Below the pieces are notes generated by a model. The model made no database searches. It was not told where the DNA came from and saw only the letters and a list, made by a program, of their open reading frames with translations. Shown one piece after another: positions 51,745 through 64,000 of a DNA stretch of 64,000 nucleotides; position 1 is the stretch's first letter; the number at the start of each line of letters is the position of its first letter. Position numbers and translations under genes: made by a program. Location of the stretch: contig VWZL01005013.1 of the NCBI GenBank assembly GCA_013396915.1, forward strand, positions 62,001-126,000, in the 5' to 3' direction. Source of the DNA: Stercorarius parasiticus (taxonomy: Eukaryota > Chordata > Aves > Charadriiformes > Stercorariidae).

Positions 51745-52710
51745 AAACAGCTATCATAACAAATGTATTTTTGACCGAAGAGCCACTGACATTTGTCTTT
51801 ATAAATTAAGCTAGACATAAAAATCCATGTTTATAATGATATCACCTTCTTTGAAATAACAAAACAGCGCATTGGTGGTGCACCACGAGCAACAATCTGT
51901 ATCCTACTGGAAAATTCATATTATCATGCCTCATGCACCAGATATCTAAATGAACAGCCTTGACAAGAGCTTTTTTTTCCCCTCATTGTTAATGACATAT
52001 ATGCAAAAGCACTGTAATTATTCTAAAGCAGCAGCTGAAGGAAAAACTCTCACGGAGATATTGGTAATCTGTCACCAAGAGAGTACCATGAAGACAGCAG
52101 GCAATTCAAAATCCCAATATTTTTTGCTTGAGACAATTTAACTGTTCAGAAGCATTTATCAAGCACTTGCACAGGCACATATTGGAATAGTTTTTTAAAG
52201 TTTGCTATTTACTCAATAGACTATGACTTCTGTGAAATATGTGAAGTGTAACATATGAATACATTTTAAAAATGTGCAGTAAAGTAGCTACTCAAAGTAG
52301 CCACCACACGCTGCCCTTTGGTAAAATGTCATCTTTCTAATCAAGGCATTAGGAGTAATTAATCCCTACTGTAAATAAACCATTGCTCAAATAAAAACTA
52401 AGTCTTAGATCAGTAAATCCTACCAGACTAGGGCATTTATGCCATAATCTTCACCACAGTACAAGCAAACCAAATTATTATTTCTCCCTACTGTTTCTGA
52501 CATTCAGAGCTATAATTGCCAAAACAAAACTTTTCCAAGCATTCAGCGCAGAAAAAAAAATTAGTACTAAAAGCTGAAGGAAACACACTGTAAACTGTGT
52601 ATGTTCAGAACCGCGTACCAGAAAAGTAACTGCTTATCATGCTGCATTTGACTTCCCGACTTACCACTCAAAAAACAGCTCACTAGCTCCAGTGAAATAA
52701 CACACACTTC

Positions 52711-52753
52711 AAAAAAGAAAAAAAAGAAAAAAGAAAAAAAGGAAAAAAAGAAG
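52711..52753. repeat. A-rich (AAAAAG)n low-complexity tract
   Basis: About 40 bases of A runs broken by single or double G on the plus strand; T/C-rich on the minus strand, where it resembles a pyrimidine tract. Confidence 0.8.
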
Positions 52754-53384
52754 TCATGTCCTGCATAGCATCAGTATCTGGTGAAGCTGCAAGGCAGGAG
52801 AACACATCCAGCTGTAGGCAAGCCTTTGAAAGACACTCTGTGTGATGATAAGTGCAGGTAGACAGAACGTGGACATGGGTGATATTGAGCAAGAGCCCAA
52901 GAGCAGAAAGTTACTGCTGTAAGATTTGCCGCCTTCGCAGAAAAGTCACACCTTCCCGGTAAAGGCTGATAATCCCACAGGGACTGAGCACAGCTTTTTG
53001 AGCTGCTCATAGTCAGAATTCAGGTATGAGATAGGCCAGTCTCAGTACTCCTATGCATTCGAAGATCCTAAGAACAACATAAAACTTATATCTGGCTTCC
53101 TGCAAAACACAAACTCCCCCGATAACCGTAGTTGGTCAATGTTTTGTGAGGGCCTTAATTTCTGCTTGAGCTGCAGCACATCTTTCCAAACAGATACAAG
53201 ATTCTCATTTAAAGAATTGAAATGACAGAGAATGAGGCACAACGCTCTCCCTCGCATCTCTCTGGGTGTTACTAGCTGCAGTTTCTTAGGGCTGGACTGT
53301 ACTTTTCTACCAAGCTGAAGAGGTGCCTGCTATCCAAGTTCTTCCTTGTTCAGATGTCCACAAGCAGATACAGCCGTCTTGATC

Positions 53385-53540
53385 TCTCCTCAATAACCTA
53401 AGTAGGCTGAGCTTCTTACGTCTCTCATAAAAGGGACAACTTCTTCATTTTTGCTGCTCTTCCCAAACTACGTCCAATTACTGGCACACTTTGAAGAACA
53501 GACAGCACTGCTGACCTTCTGTGGTTATGTATAAAGTTTA
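53385..53540 (-). mobile_element. Possible very old CR1/L3-type relic
   Basis: Stretches such as CTCCTCAATAACCTAAGTAG and GTCTCTCATAAAAGGGAC, then TGAAGAACAGACAGCACTGC, faintly resemble the reverse complement of an amniote CR1/L3 3' region, in that order. Too diverged to be sure. Confidence 0.25.
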
Positions 53541-54744
53541 TATTGCCTCCCTGCTCCCACTTGATATTAGTTTCCTTTTTATATCCGTTTTATATTAATT
53601 CCGTTAGCTACAATGTACTGCTCTGAAAGGTCAGATTCAATGAATTATTTAGTGCAATGGCAAGCTAAGGTACGAAATGCTGCCTCTTAACAGCCTCTGG
53701 TAGTTTCACTCTAGGCTGAGATTCAGTTCTGCGAGCCAAGGGGATCGAGACAGGCACACTCACAATAATGGCTTCAATGTATTTGCTCCGAGCAACAGGC
53801 ACATCCACCCTGTGCTTCACCTTGGCCAGACTTCTTCTGGAGCAAAGCTTTTACTACCAGAGGCCATATTCAACACACTGCGCTGGGGAATAGCACCTGC
53901 CTTGCAACGCCAGCACATGACTTTCAAAGCTCCTTTCCCTAAATTTCTGAACTTCTGGAATTTGGCCAGCTATTGCCATGTGACAGTGGTGCCATCAGCG
54001 AGAGGTTACTGCAACGCTATGCTGCACAGTTAACTACAAGATAGCAGGCACCACAGGATTTCTTTGAGGCTGCTCTACCAAATGCTATGCATCACCAACA
54101 GCTTGCAAGGAAGTCTGACAACAAAGACTGGACCGTGAAGGACTGCCATCCCCAACCAAAACACACAACAGATAGCAGGACTGCCTCTGAGAGGAAGGCA
54201 CCATGTATGTTAACCTTCATGCCCTATATGTAACCTTCTCCCACGGTCTCTTCAGTCACCTCTCTCTTCCCACAGTTGGTCTTTCTTCCTTGATCTGACA
54301 GTCACGTTCCCCAAAGGTCCCTCTACACCCTGCCCATGCAGCCTCTCAGCACAGGGGTTGGAAAGTGTGATCTTGCAGGTCCTGGGCTCCACCACTCTCT
54401 TGTCCATGGCATGTTTCTGCCTGCTTGGGAGCTGAACGCTGCTCTTTCGGTGCACAGTGCCATGGGCTGGAGTGAGATGAGGATGAGCTTTGGCCCCTGT
54501 AGAGTGCAGACATGGTATTTGGTCCACAGCCCCAGTGGGTGGACACCTGGGCTTCATAACCCACCAGCAGAAATTTTCTGATGATACAGCTCACAAATTC
54601 TTCCCTTGTAAACTCCTGGAAGTACAAGAATCTGCCGCACCCCAGTGGACAGCACCATAAAGACAGAAAAAGTTGAGAGGTTTTGCTTCAGGATAGTGAG
54701 GGCAGGTCAGTATCCTCAGCAGATTTTTGCTCCATCTAGAAAAA

Positions 54745-55720
54745 TGTAAAGCACATGGAGGACACAGAGATGATTCGAGACAGCCAGTATGGCTTCACCA
54801 AGGGCAAGTCCTGCCTGACCAACCTAGTGGGCCTTCTATGATGGAGTGACTACATCAGTGGACAAGGGAAGAGCTATGGATGTCGTCTATCTGGACTTCT
54901 GTAAGGCCTTTGACANNNNNNNNNNNNNNNNNCCTCATGAGGTTCAACAAGGCCAAGTGCAGGGTCCTGCACCTAGGCTGGGCAACCCCCAGTATCAATA
55001 CAGGCTGGGGGATGAAGGGATTGAGAGCAGTCCTGCTGAGAAGGACTTGGGGGTACTGGTGGATGAAAAGATGGACATGAGTCAATAATGTCCGCTCATA
55101 ACCCAGAAAGCCAACTGTATCCTGGGCTGCATCCAAAGAAGCGTGGCCAGGATGTGAGAGAGGCGATCCTGCCCCCCTACTCTGCTCTGGAGAAACCCCA
55201 CCTGGAGTACTGCATCCAGCTCTGGAGCCCTCAGCACAGGAAAGACATGGACCTGTTGGAGCGGGTCCAGAGGAGGGCCACAAAAAAGATCAGAGGGCTG
55301 GAGCAGCTCTCCTATGAGGACAGGCTGAGAGTCTTGGGGTTGTTCAGCCTGGAGAAGAGAAGACTCCAGGGAGACCTTATTGCAGCCTTTCAATACTTAA
55401 AGGGGGCTTACAAGAAAGATGGGGACAAGCTTTTTAGCAGGGCCTGTTCTGATAGGACAAGGTGGAGTGGTTTTAAACTAAGAGAGGGAAGATTTCGACT
55501 AGATAGAAGGAAGAAATTTTTTATGCTGAGGGTGGTGAAACACTGTCACAGTTGCCCAGAGAGACGGTAGCTGCCCCATCCCTGGAAACATTCCAGGTTA
55601 GGTTGCATGGGGCTCTGAGCAACCTGATCTACTTGAAGATGTCCCTGCTCATTGCAGGGGGGGTTGGACTAGATAACCTTTAAAGGGGTCCCTTCCAACC
55701 CAAACTATTCTATGATTCTG
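54745..55720 (+). mobile_element. CR1 LINE with broken reverse-transcriptase fragment
   Basis: Plus-oriented CR1. It starts within the reverse transcriptase region (KHMEDTEMIRDSQYGFTKGK, then VDKGRAMDVVYLDFCKAFD), continues after the N gap with [16 protein letters not shown], and runs into the 3' end, finishing TTCCAACCCAAACTATTCTATGATTCTG. Frames are interrupted by stops (for example after NLVGLL) and frameshifts, so it is dead. Some of the RT domain between KAFD and LMRFNKAK is missing, in or around the gap. The ORFs at 54846-55570 are pieces of this element. Confidence 0.95.
54916..54932. other. Assembly gap (17 N)
   Basis: Seventeen N bases inside the CR1 reverse transcriptase region. 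CR1 sequence on the two sides is not adjacent in a full element, so the true missing length is probably several hundred bases, unless this copy also carries a deletion. Confidence 0.98.
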
Positions 55721-56395
55721 TTATAAAATACTGACATGCTTACTTTGGCAGCCTGAAGCACCAGCTTTGCCTTGGATCACACTGACCTCCTGAATTCCTC
55801 AGCATCTCACAGGAGCTGTAGCTCCAGCTGTTGCTGCCTGACTTACAAAAGCCTCATGACACCCACAGCCTCTCCTGTAGGTGAGGCAATCCCCAAAGGG
55901 ATTAAATTAACTGTATTAGGTATCTTTAGAAAAACGTATGCAGCTTATATACATATATCCATAGCTAGTCTGTATATGCTATGAACACTAATATTCTAGC
56001 TCCCCCTCCCCCTAAAACTAGTAATACTCATAAAATGATACGGGTTATAAAAAAAACCCCTACGTTCACATGATTCTCTATTTTAACATGCATTTTCCTA
56101 GTAAAACAGAAATGACACATGAGTTTCTAATACTGGAGAGGATCACAATGACAGGTCAGAATTGGCACCTTTTATTTATCACTTTTAGGTAGAGATACAG
56201 GAAATATTTCAAACAAACATTTTAAAATTCTCTAATACAACTCTCCGTGTAACAGATTGGCTGTACAAACCACATATAACGTCATGACAAGGTTTTAGAT
56301 TAATCAGCTGCAGAACCTCAGGTTCTTGTTTCTAACACACACATCCCAAATCCATGATAATAAAGCTTTACGAATCACGTTCCTCCCTCCCTCTG

Positions 56396-56464
56396 CACAT
56401 ACATACAAACATATGCAAATGCATACATACATACACAGAAGACATACTATGCAGAAGACATACT
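56396..56464. repeat. CATA simple repeat and 16-bp tandem duplication
   Basis: A CATA/CAAA-type microsatellite (56396-56434) followed by two copies of CAGAAGACATACT (56436-56448 and 56452-56464) spaced 16 bases apart. Confidence 0.75.
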
Positions 56465-59400
56465 GCATGCATGTCCAATAAACAGCTCTAAGACTTACAT
56501 TAGCAAAGTGCATCCTCAGTGTACGGACCTCAGAGCATAAAAATGGTTGCAAAAGACTATGTTGAATTTTCTTGCACTCCCATATGTCAGTATGTGGTAT
56601 AGTTCCTTCCTTAAACCCATGGCAGTTTGTATGAATTATTAATGAACCCAACAAGCCTGCTGGACACTGTAACATGACTATAATTGGCATAGAACACTAA
56701 GAAATTGTTTCAATACTTTTTAAGGAGCAAAAAGCGGTATCTTTACTAACACATTTGTCCTAATATTTAATTAAAGGCTTTGAACACAAACAGAATTTCA
56801 GATAAAATGCAGAACAAAAGGGTATTTCTAGTCACAAAAGTATAATTTCCATGTAAAACTGAGCCATAAGGAGAATGACACAAGATAAAGAATTAAAAGA
56901 AACTGGACTGCTAACTCAATTAACAAACAGCTTTAATTTTTGCTGTCTTCCAAAATTGAGAGTTGTTGCTATTATTCTTGATAAACTCTCAGGCAGATGA
57001 TATTTTCCTTTTAAGTCTCAGGCACACTAATGATGCTTAGAAAAGAACATTGAGCAGAAAGACAATGTATGGAACAAAGATTTCAGTGCAACGATTAAAC
57101 ATCATGACTCCTACAGTTTTTATGAAATACAGATGACCTCAAGGATTTTAAACTGCTATAGCAACCAATTTTCTTCTCTAGAAGAACTGCCTTTTGCGTA
57201 TTGCTTTCTGAGTAACAGACCTGCTGAAAAGCTGAAGCGATCATCATAAAATAGGTAAGTTCTATGATATAATATGACAAGACCTTTGCCTCTCCTGGAG
57301 TCTTATTTGATTCATAAGCTGAACAAATTTGGTTTTAACTATTTATTTAACAATACAGACAGTGGACTGCAGGGATTTTTCCCTTGTGCAGTTAAGTAAA
57401 ATACATTAAGCTTTAGTCTGCATGAAGACGAATAAGAGCTAACAGAACAATTAACATTTCAGCACGCACTAGGTAAGAAATATGCCTTTGGGGTAGTGGA
57501 GGTTGATGGCAATCTGGGTTCATCTCTGCAGTCTCTGTTTTGGTATTTGCTGTCTCTATTTTGATATTTCTTACTTCTTGCTTTCTCAGAACCAGCTTCT
57601 CTGGTTTCTCATGAAGACACAGTAAGACTAAGACCAACATCCTTTGGAAGTTACCTGCTGTGACATACACATGATTCATCTTTCCCCTATTACTGTTGCT
57701 GCTTCCAGGAGGTCTGCAGAGACTTGGATGTTTCAAGTCAAGCAAAAAGTCAAATAGAGAATCGTATCTTCAGGAAAAAGCCTAAAAAAAGCTAAAACAG
57801 AAGCTAAAATGCTTCTCTTACACTATTTTTCATGTGTTGACCAGAAAGAGCTAATAAATCCCACAAAAATCTACTGCGCTAAGCTGCCTTTTGAAGCATT
57901 CAATAATTTTTAAACGTGAATTTATTTTTAGACATTTTTATTTTCTACTAGTTTTTGTCTCAGATCCTTCATTTAATAAGAAACTGGTTCTGTTCTTTGA
58001 CCTTCCACTGTGACGCAGAGTCATCCCAATCAACAGTAATATTTAACTGAAGAATCTCACTTTGGGGACTAACGAGTAAGAATATGTAAAACAATTCTCC
58101 TTCCCTTTTAACTAACCTTCTGGTTGGGCTTATCAGATACAGTTAGCTGGATATGCTCAATCTCTTGGCAATTTTGGGAGTCCTTGTTGGCTGTACTATT
58201 GCTAAATTAAAAATATGATCTAATCCTGTGTTCTAAGTTTTCTCGTCCATCAATCAACACAGAAGTCCCTATAACATTTCTATTCCAATTACATTATACT
58301 ATCAACTGCTAAGAGACACTCTGAGTCACAAAATTATTCTTACTGGAGGGAAGCAGAAAAGAGAAAGGACTTGCTAATGACAAACTTAAGCCTTTTGATC
58401 TTATTTCTCAATATTTTTGAAAAAGCTTCCAAAAAAAAAAAAATAAGGCATTGCCAACACAAAAAGAGTCATAAAAATTTAAAGCCAACTGCTCTGAGAG
58501 ACAGATCCAATTTTTTTACGTCACAGTTAAGTCTAGACATCTCTGAATCAAAAAGAAGTTTGGACTGAGAGAGTTTTTTCAGACTAGTATTCAGTCAGGT
58601 ACTTCTCATCTCTACTATTTTTACGATTTTCCAGCTCCATAGGCCAACTACAATTTACTGGTGTCAAGCACTGTCACTCCCCCTGTGCCTCTGGCTGACT
58701 GCAAGGCAGCACTGCTGTCAGAGCAGGGATATGCAATGGAAGTGCAGAGACAGCCATGGTAACTGGACCCTAATGTTACGAGGGACTGCCACTTTTATGG
58801 GCACACGCAGCTTCAGGAGGCATCACTCTTCATTTTATTTTACTGTAATGTATGTAATGTAATTGGGGAAGTAAATAGGATTATGATAATAAGAACTAAC
58901 TCTGAGAGTCAGGAAGCCAGAAAGACACAGCATCAGCACACCAAAGAACCAGAGAAAGGTCTTGCCATCTTCAGGAACTCCTGAGTCAGCTTTCCATTAC
59001 ACAATTCATTAAAATCACACCATTATACCAATGGGCCATGAGCTAACAAGACCTCTCCATGACGCTTTGCTCTCAGTAGGGTTTTACCCATTTCCCAGTC
59101 ACTCTCCTTATCTCCTTCCCACCTCAGGGAGTGCCGATTCCACCTTGACAGGGAAAAAAAGTGCTCCCTTAACTGCAAACACAGGATTACACCACCACTC
59201 AACATGCCAGCTGCCCATAGTATCTAAGCAGCCCCAAGGAGAAGGGCTTAAGACCTCCATTTATTCATATTTTCCAATTATATGGTTCAAGATTTTTTAA
59301 AAGCTATTCATTTTTTGCTTTTTTCCCCCCTCCATTCTCACTGTGCTACAAAAAAGACATACAGAGCCACCACACTAACAGTTATGCTAGCTTTATTTTC

Positions 59401-60046
59401 TCCAATTTGACAAACAGATGAGTTTTTGTAAAATGCACAAAACCCCTTCAAATACAGACACTGCCAGGAGCTTCTACAGAACTAACAGCTAAAGACCAAC
59501 GGCATTTCGAATTCATGAAACTACACAAGACATTGCAAATTGGTCACAGTCTTTTCACCCTTCTCTCTCAACAGTTTAAATTATCTTTTACATTTCCTAT
59601 GAGCACTGGTGCATATATCAAACTGCCACCCCCAAAACAGCATTCCTTAAAAACAGGAGATTAAAATCTTTCTGCCTTTCACTGATACAAGGCGCCTGTA
59701 GCAAACGCAACCCTCCAAGGGTCAACTTACAAAACCATAAAAATATCATGTTTGCCTCACAGCTCTTGACGTCACCTTTGCTGTCTTTCTATCAAAATAC
59801 AGCATTTGGGTATAATTCATAGTAACTACAAGTCTTTTGCTCGATACTGCCATCTACCTTTCGGTATTTTAAAGAAGTATTTCTCTCATCCTGAAGCTAT
59901 TTTGTCAGCAGACAAAAACCATTTAATTTCTATGATCCAAATGTCCAGCACTGTCTCGGGATAAAAGGGAATACCGGTGTGACCACTGTCCACGTAGTGT
60001 GTAACACAAGTCTTCACAAAGCATCACAGGCCTTACACCACACAAC

Positions 60047-60078
60047 TATGTTCTCAAAAATGTATGTTCTCAAAAATG
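60047..60078. repeat. Perfect 16-bp tandem duplication
   Basis: TATGTTCTCAAAAATG occurs twice in direct succession with no mismatch. Probably a recent small duplication, and possibly polymorphic. Confidence 0.9.
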
Positions 60079-60239
60079 GCTGTGTTTTCCATTACAATAG
60101 CTTCATTAGCTGATGGGTATGCGCTGAATCAGTCGGCAACTGACTGGCAGGACGAGGAAGTTGTAAACTTCCCAGTGAGGGCAGCCACACAATTCTGGAA
60201 GGGCAGAGTTGCTCTGTGAGTTCTGTGCGTGCGGTGGTG

Positions 60240-60467
60240 ATGGCAACTCTTGTCATCTTCATACTTCACAGTCACTCCTTGCTGGCAGCCCCAGATGCAC
60301 AGCATAATCCTGTCCTCTTAGCCCATACTGCTTCTCCAAAACCAGAAACTGCTCTGCACAGACTGGCACTTCCCAAGCAAGCTCCTGAAGCTGTCTCTGT
60401 CTTGTCTTCCTCCTTGTCTCCTGCTTTCTGCTGGTTAAACTGCTCCATATCAAAGTGCTTGTCTTGT
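60240..60467 (+). other. Unassigned small ORF with signal-peptide-like start, ending at a donor site
   Basis: An ATG in good context (G at -3, G at +4) opens 76 codons: MATLVIFILHSHSLLAAPDA and onward to WLNCSISKCLSC, where a consensus GTAAGT donor follows in phase 0. The first 17 residues look like a signal peptide. It is on the strand opposite FRMPD4, inside its intron. I recognise no family and found no second exon; chance is quite possible. Confidence 0.2.
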
Positions 60468-63400
60468 GTAAGTGTAGCTGTCCTGCAGTGATGTCCTCAA
60501 GGCATATGCGCAAGCCACAGAATATTCAAGTACCAACAGCACAATGTGAAGGGCTGGCTTGCCCAATGTAATCTTTTACGATTTGGAAATGTCATCCCAA
60601 AAGAGAAAGATAATGGGGTCAGGAAAGAGAAATCATGAGATTTCTGTAGTCTGACACCTCCTCTCTAATCCTCCCTGCCCCAAACACAGGACATGAGATT
60701 TGTAGGTACCTCCTGCTACCTATTCCAACAGGAAGTAATCCTTTGATGCGCAGGGCGTGCAGCGACAGCACAAAGAAGGAAAAACATTTATTGCAGGGCA
60801 CGCAATATAGAGAAAATCCATCATGTGGAAGCGTTAATTCATAATTAACTCAAAGCTTGGTAACCATTTGTATGACTTTAAATGGAAACAATTACTCTGA
60901 AACATTCACATCAGTGCATCTGGCTTCAAAGTAAATCCTCCATGCAGACAAGCCAACGCTTTTGTTGCGTTGTATGAGACGCAGTAAGCCTGCTTGTCAG
61001 AACAAGCTAACGAGAGCAAAGTTTGCTGGTTCACATCTGAAGGAGGCATTTTGTACAGTCGCTTTGTACAGTGTTTTGGGCACAGCTGTTCCACATCTCT
61101 GTCCATACCTTGCATTCAGTTACCATAAAGCAATTTGTTACAGAACAACTGACCTGAAATTTATCATGGCTGACTCCTCTTTCTAGAAGGTAACAGAATA
61201 AGATGATGTCACAACACTTCAACCAGATGACACATCAAGCCTTGGAATTTCAAAAAGACCCTAGACTTGCAAACTCCAGGGGACATCCACCATGGTGAAC
61301 ATGAAAAGAAACTTACAAATTAAGCTCTCAGCATTCCAAAACATTTGAATTATTGAGCCCAAACCTGTCTAAACCATGACAGCCAACTTTCTGCTAAGAA
61401 TAGAGCAAGGATATGAGACTGCATGCTTTCATAGACACAATGGATTTAAAAGATAACAATTTCCACAGTTGGTATTGATTTTAACAAGTAATATCTCTAT
61501 GCAGCTTTCAACTCAGCTTAACTCTAAGAGACCTTTGAGAAGGCAGGCAAGCATTTCTGAAACCATATTACAGATTAATAATTAAAATCTAGAGAGATCT
61601 GAATTAGATCTTAATATATTAGGTTAAGTACCAGAAGCACATCACCACGGCAGCCAAGAAAGAAGGCAGACAATACTAAATCTGTGTTTTCACAGTTAGA
61701 TTGTGGCAGATGATTTAAACTACTTAAGTTATCTCTGTATTATGGTTGCAGAAGCACCTCAAAAGGTAGAAGATCTACCTATATATCTAGCAACACCTCT
61801 CAAGTCAGACAGGAACTGAGTTCTCATATCCTCAGCTTGGGCCAGCTGATTAGAGGTAGCGAATTAAATGCCCTGTCAGAAAGCTTAGCTCCATTGATGT
61901 CACTTGTAAAACTCCTACAGATAATTTGGCCCAACATTTTGCCCCTTTGCTCAGCACTATGTATCTAAAACCCAAAACACTAGCAATTCATAGACCAAGG
62001 CCTGACACAAAGTCGGTATAGCCTCTGGATTTATATACCAAACTGGGAGTATAATGGAGTACCTTCAGATTAAAAGGTCTGCATGACTCGTTTTTCAGGA
62101 AAAGCAGGTTTCAAGATTCTTGGTTGCTAAGCAGTATCATAGCTAATAGCTTAATATGCTTGATTTTTTCTCTGTGATGTTGATGAAGAAAGAATGTCTT
62201 TAACATTAACTCTACCAAAATTGCTTGATCCAATACATGAAACAATTTAAGCCTAGAGACAGAAATTACATTTGAAAAGTGGTATTTTCAGCTGCTGTGA
62301 GAAGATGATGACAGGCACTGCCACTGAGCTCCCTTTTGCACTTGCATTTGGCTATGAGGATGCAGACAAGGCAAACTGGTCCCCTGACACACACGGAGTG
62401 AAATGGCAGTGACAGAATCCTCATCCACTCCATGATGATGGTGAGAAGGGTCAGTATTGATTAAATTCATGTTAGCACTTAAAATGCAACACGCAGCCTG
62501 AAATCCTGGAGGGTTCCGTCTCTCCACTCTTATGGTAATACAAAATTAAAACAGAAATTCCACTGCAGGATTGAAAGAATCCTCCAGATCTTCTTGATGA
62601 AAACTTGCCATGACATTAACTTGCCAAAGCAAGAGTTATTTCAGAAAGGTTTTTGAGTCATTTCTCTTAAATAGAAAACACAGCCAACAAGAAAGAAAAG
62701 CCCTTAATGAGTTTCACCTTTTTCAGTTCTTGCTTTGCAATTAAAGTCTTTCAGTGGAATTCCACAGGACGTCAAATACTAATCTACTGCTGTTACAGTT
62801 TCAAGGAATGGACTAATTGAGCTTAATTTAGCAACCTAGAAGTCAGGTTTCTATTCTAACGTAGTTTTCCATGCTCCTTCTTTGGTCAATGCATAAATTA
62901 AGCTTTCTGCAACAGGGTAGTTAATTCCAAAAGAAGTATCTCGGATGGATCACCTTCTTCAGGTGCGTCCCTCCTCACAGGCTACCTAGACAACTATTTT
63001 AATTGAAGTATGAACAAAATACTACTACTGCTCCTGACTCAAAGTTTGCTTTATGGGTAAAGCAGTACATCTGTATGTCACTTAAAATTTCAGTAAAATA
63101 TCTTGCTAAATAGAAAGACACTTTACATATGTTGGGATCCTTGTAGACTAATGCATACTCAGTACAACCTAAGATAATCAAGTCATTCATTCATGTTATA
63201 GACATTACCTATAAACATATTATAAGTCAAATTATTTGTTAGATGTATTTCTTTAAGTGTTTTAGAAGAAGGTTTGGTTGGTTAAACTGATTCTTAAAAT
63301 GATACAAATTTAACGTTAACCAATGATAATGAAATACATGCACCTCTGAACAACCAATTAATTGATACAGTGCATTAATACACCTTCTAATGTGTTAGTT

Positions 63401-64000
63401 TTGCATTGTTGCTCACCTTCAAATATGGAAAAAAACCCCTACATTGTGCAATGACTGTAATGCTATCTCAAAGTACTTAAGTATGTGTGGAAAGCTTCAA
63501 GTCACAGAATCTGTATCAGCAGTAAAAGAAAACCAAGGTAAGTAGCTCCTGCTACAATCTTGAAGCAACTGCGCTTCAAATACATCTTCTTTCTTTAGTA
63601 TTCTATTCACTTGCTCCTTGCCTGGACTGTAACCATACATTTAGGGCTTGTTTCTTCCTCTTTTTCCAACTTCAATAACGTTCTGTCTTGAATGGAACAC
63701 ATCTAGACTGCAGCCGTGAGTGATGCTCACAAAGGTGACCTCTCTTTGTAAGGGGAACCATAAACATGACTTCTGGGTTTGTGCTTGAAAATAGCTCAGA
63801 ACATAATATGGTGGAAAAGCCATTGAACATTACCCAGAAATAATGAGTCCTCATATATTTTGTCTGCAAACAGACATATTTCTGCAACCTTGGCTTTCAA
63901 AGGACAACTTGAACACTAATTAAATGTTGCCAGTAAAGCAGATCCAAAAGAATTAGATAGATGAGAATAACCTACAGGGGGTATTTATAATGAATATCCT

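Larger units (their letters stand above)
33828..64000 (-). other. FRMPD4: FRMPD4 upstream intron (at least 30 kb)
   Basis: Upstream of the PDZ-end exon. I searched the minus strand by eye for the expected PDZ peptides (GFGF-type loop, GDQI, INDEP, RERVIDLV) and WW peptides and saw none, so the upstream exons lie beyond the window. The interval holds the CR1 copy at 54745-55720, an assembly gap, low-complexity tracts and AT-rich DNA. Several exon-like or promoter-like spots are listed as findings. Most ORFs look random. Confidence 0.75.

Noticed and set aside
52697..52710. Short minus-strand exon-like segment after the (AAAAAG)n tract, ending near a GTAAGT at 52660
   Set aside because: The pyrimidine tract is simple low-complexity DNA and the peptide matches nothing in FRMPD4.
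54846..55570. Plus-strand ORFs encoding reverse-transcriptase-like and CR1 sequence
   Set aside because: Not host genes: pieces of a broken CR1 element interrupted by stops and an N gap.
56304..56690. 128-codon minus-strand ORF with a GTAAGT after MHFAN
   Set aside because: Part of the frame is a CATA microsatellite (Cys/Tyr/Val runs) and no acceptor or family supports it.
57413..57745. 110-codon minus-strand ORF
   Set aside because: No domain, signal peptide or convincing splice pair; length is within chance for this much DNA.

Overview
The window looks like avian nuclear DNA. It is AT-rich, carries few repeats, and has CR1 LINE pieces with the bird-type 3' tail (ATTCTATGATTCT) and CR1 internal sequence. 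I recognise one protein-coding gene: the 3' two-thirds of FRMPD4 (FERM and PDZ domain containing 4, also called Preso), on the minus strand. Thirteen coding exons can be placed by hand from reading frame, canonical splice sites, matching intron phases and similarity to the mammalian protein. They run from the last strand of the PDZ domain (33827) through the three FERM lobes (24.6 to 12.1 kb) and two large exons for the disordered scaffold region (8060-6999, 6670-5399) to the C-terminal exon (from 4186). The N-terminal WW domain, most of the PDZ domain and the promoter are not in the window; they must lie beyond position 64000.

Layout in plus coordinates: 1-2832 is 3' flank or 3' UTR of FRMPD4 with one CR1 fragment (657-940). 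2833-8798 holds the C-terminal exons. 12073-24598 holds the FERM exons in short introns. 24599-33781 is a 9.2 kb intron with an orphan exon-like open stretch. 33782-33827 is the PDZ exon. 33828-64000 is more than 30 kb of one intron with a broken CR1 (54745-55720) containing a 17-N assembly gap, plus scattered low-complexity DNA. No tRNA, rRNA, CRISPR, operon or bacterial-type signal was seen.

The main observation is at the FRMPD4 3' end. The penultimate coding exon ends ...ACT ACA G. Spliced to the first acceptor of the last exon (4186) it gives GTG TAG, so the protein ends ETTV, the class I PDZ ligand that mammalian FRMPD4 uses to bind PSD-95. A second AG 14 nt further on (exon start 4172) avoids that stop and enters an in-frame 446-codon ORF with an acidic, serine-rich linker and a probable helical bundle. 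One 14-nt shift would therefore exchange a synaptic PDZ ligand for a large extra domain. The window encodes 1174 residues of the short form or 1619 of the long form.

Other points for a second look: a NAGNAG acceptor in the F3 lobe, two cryptic or poison-exon candidates in the big introns, a candidate internal first exon near 45.9 kb, a small plus-strand signal-peptide-like ORF ending at a consensus donor, a perfect SOX-type palindrome in AT-rich intronic DNA, and a collapsed gap inside CR1. All calls were made by eye; no alignment or splice-prediction program was run.
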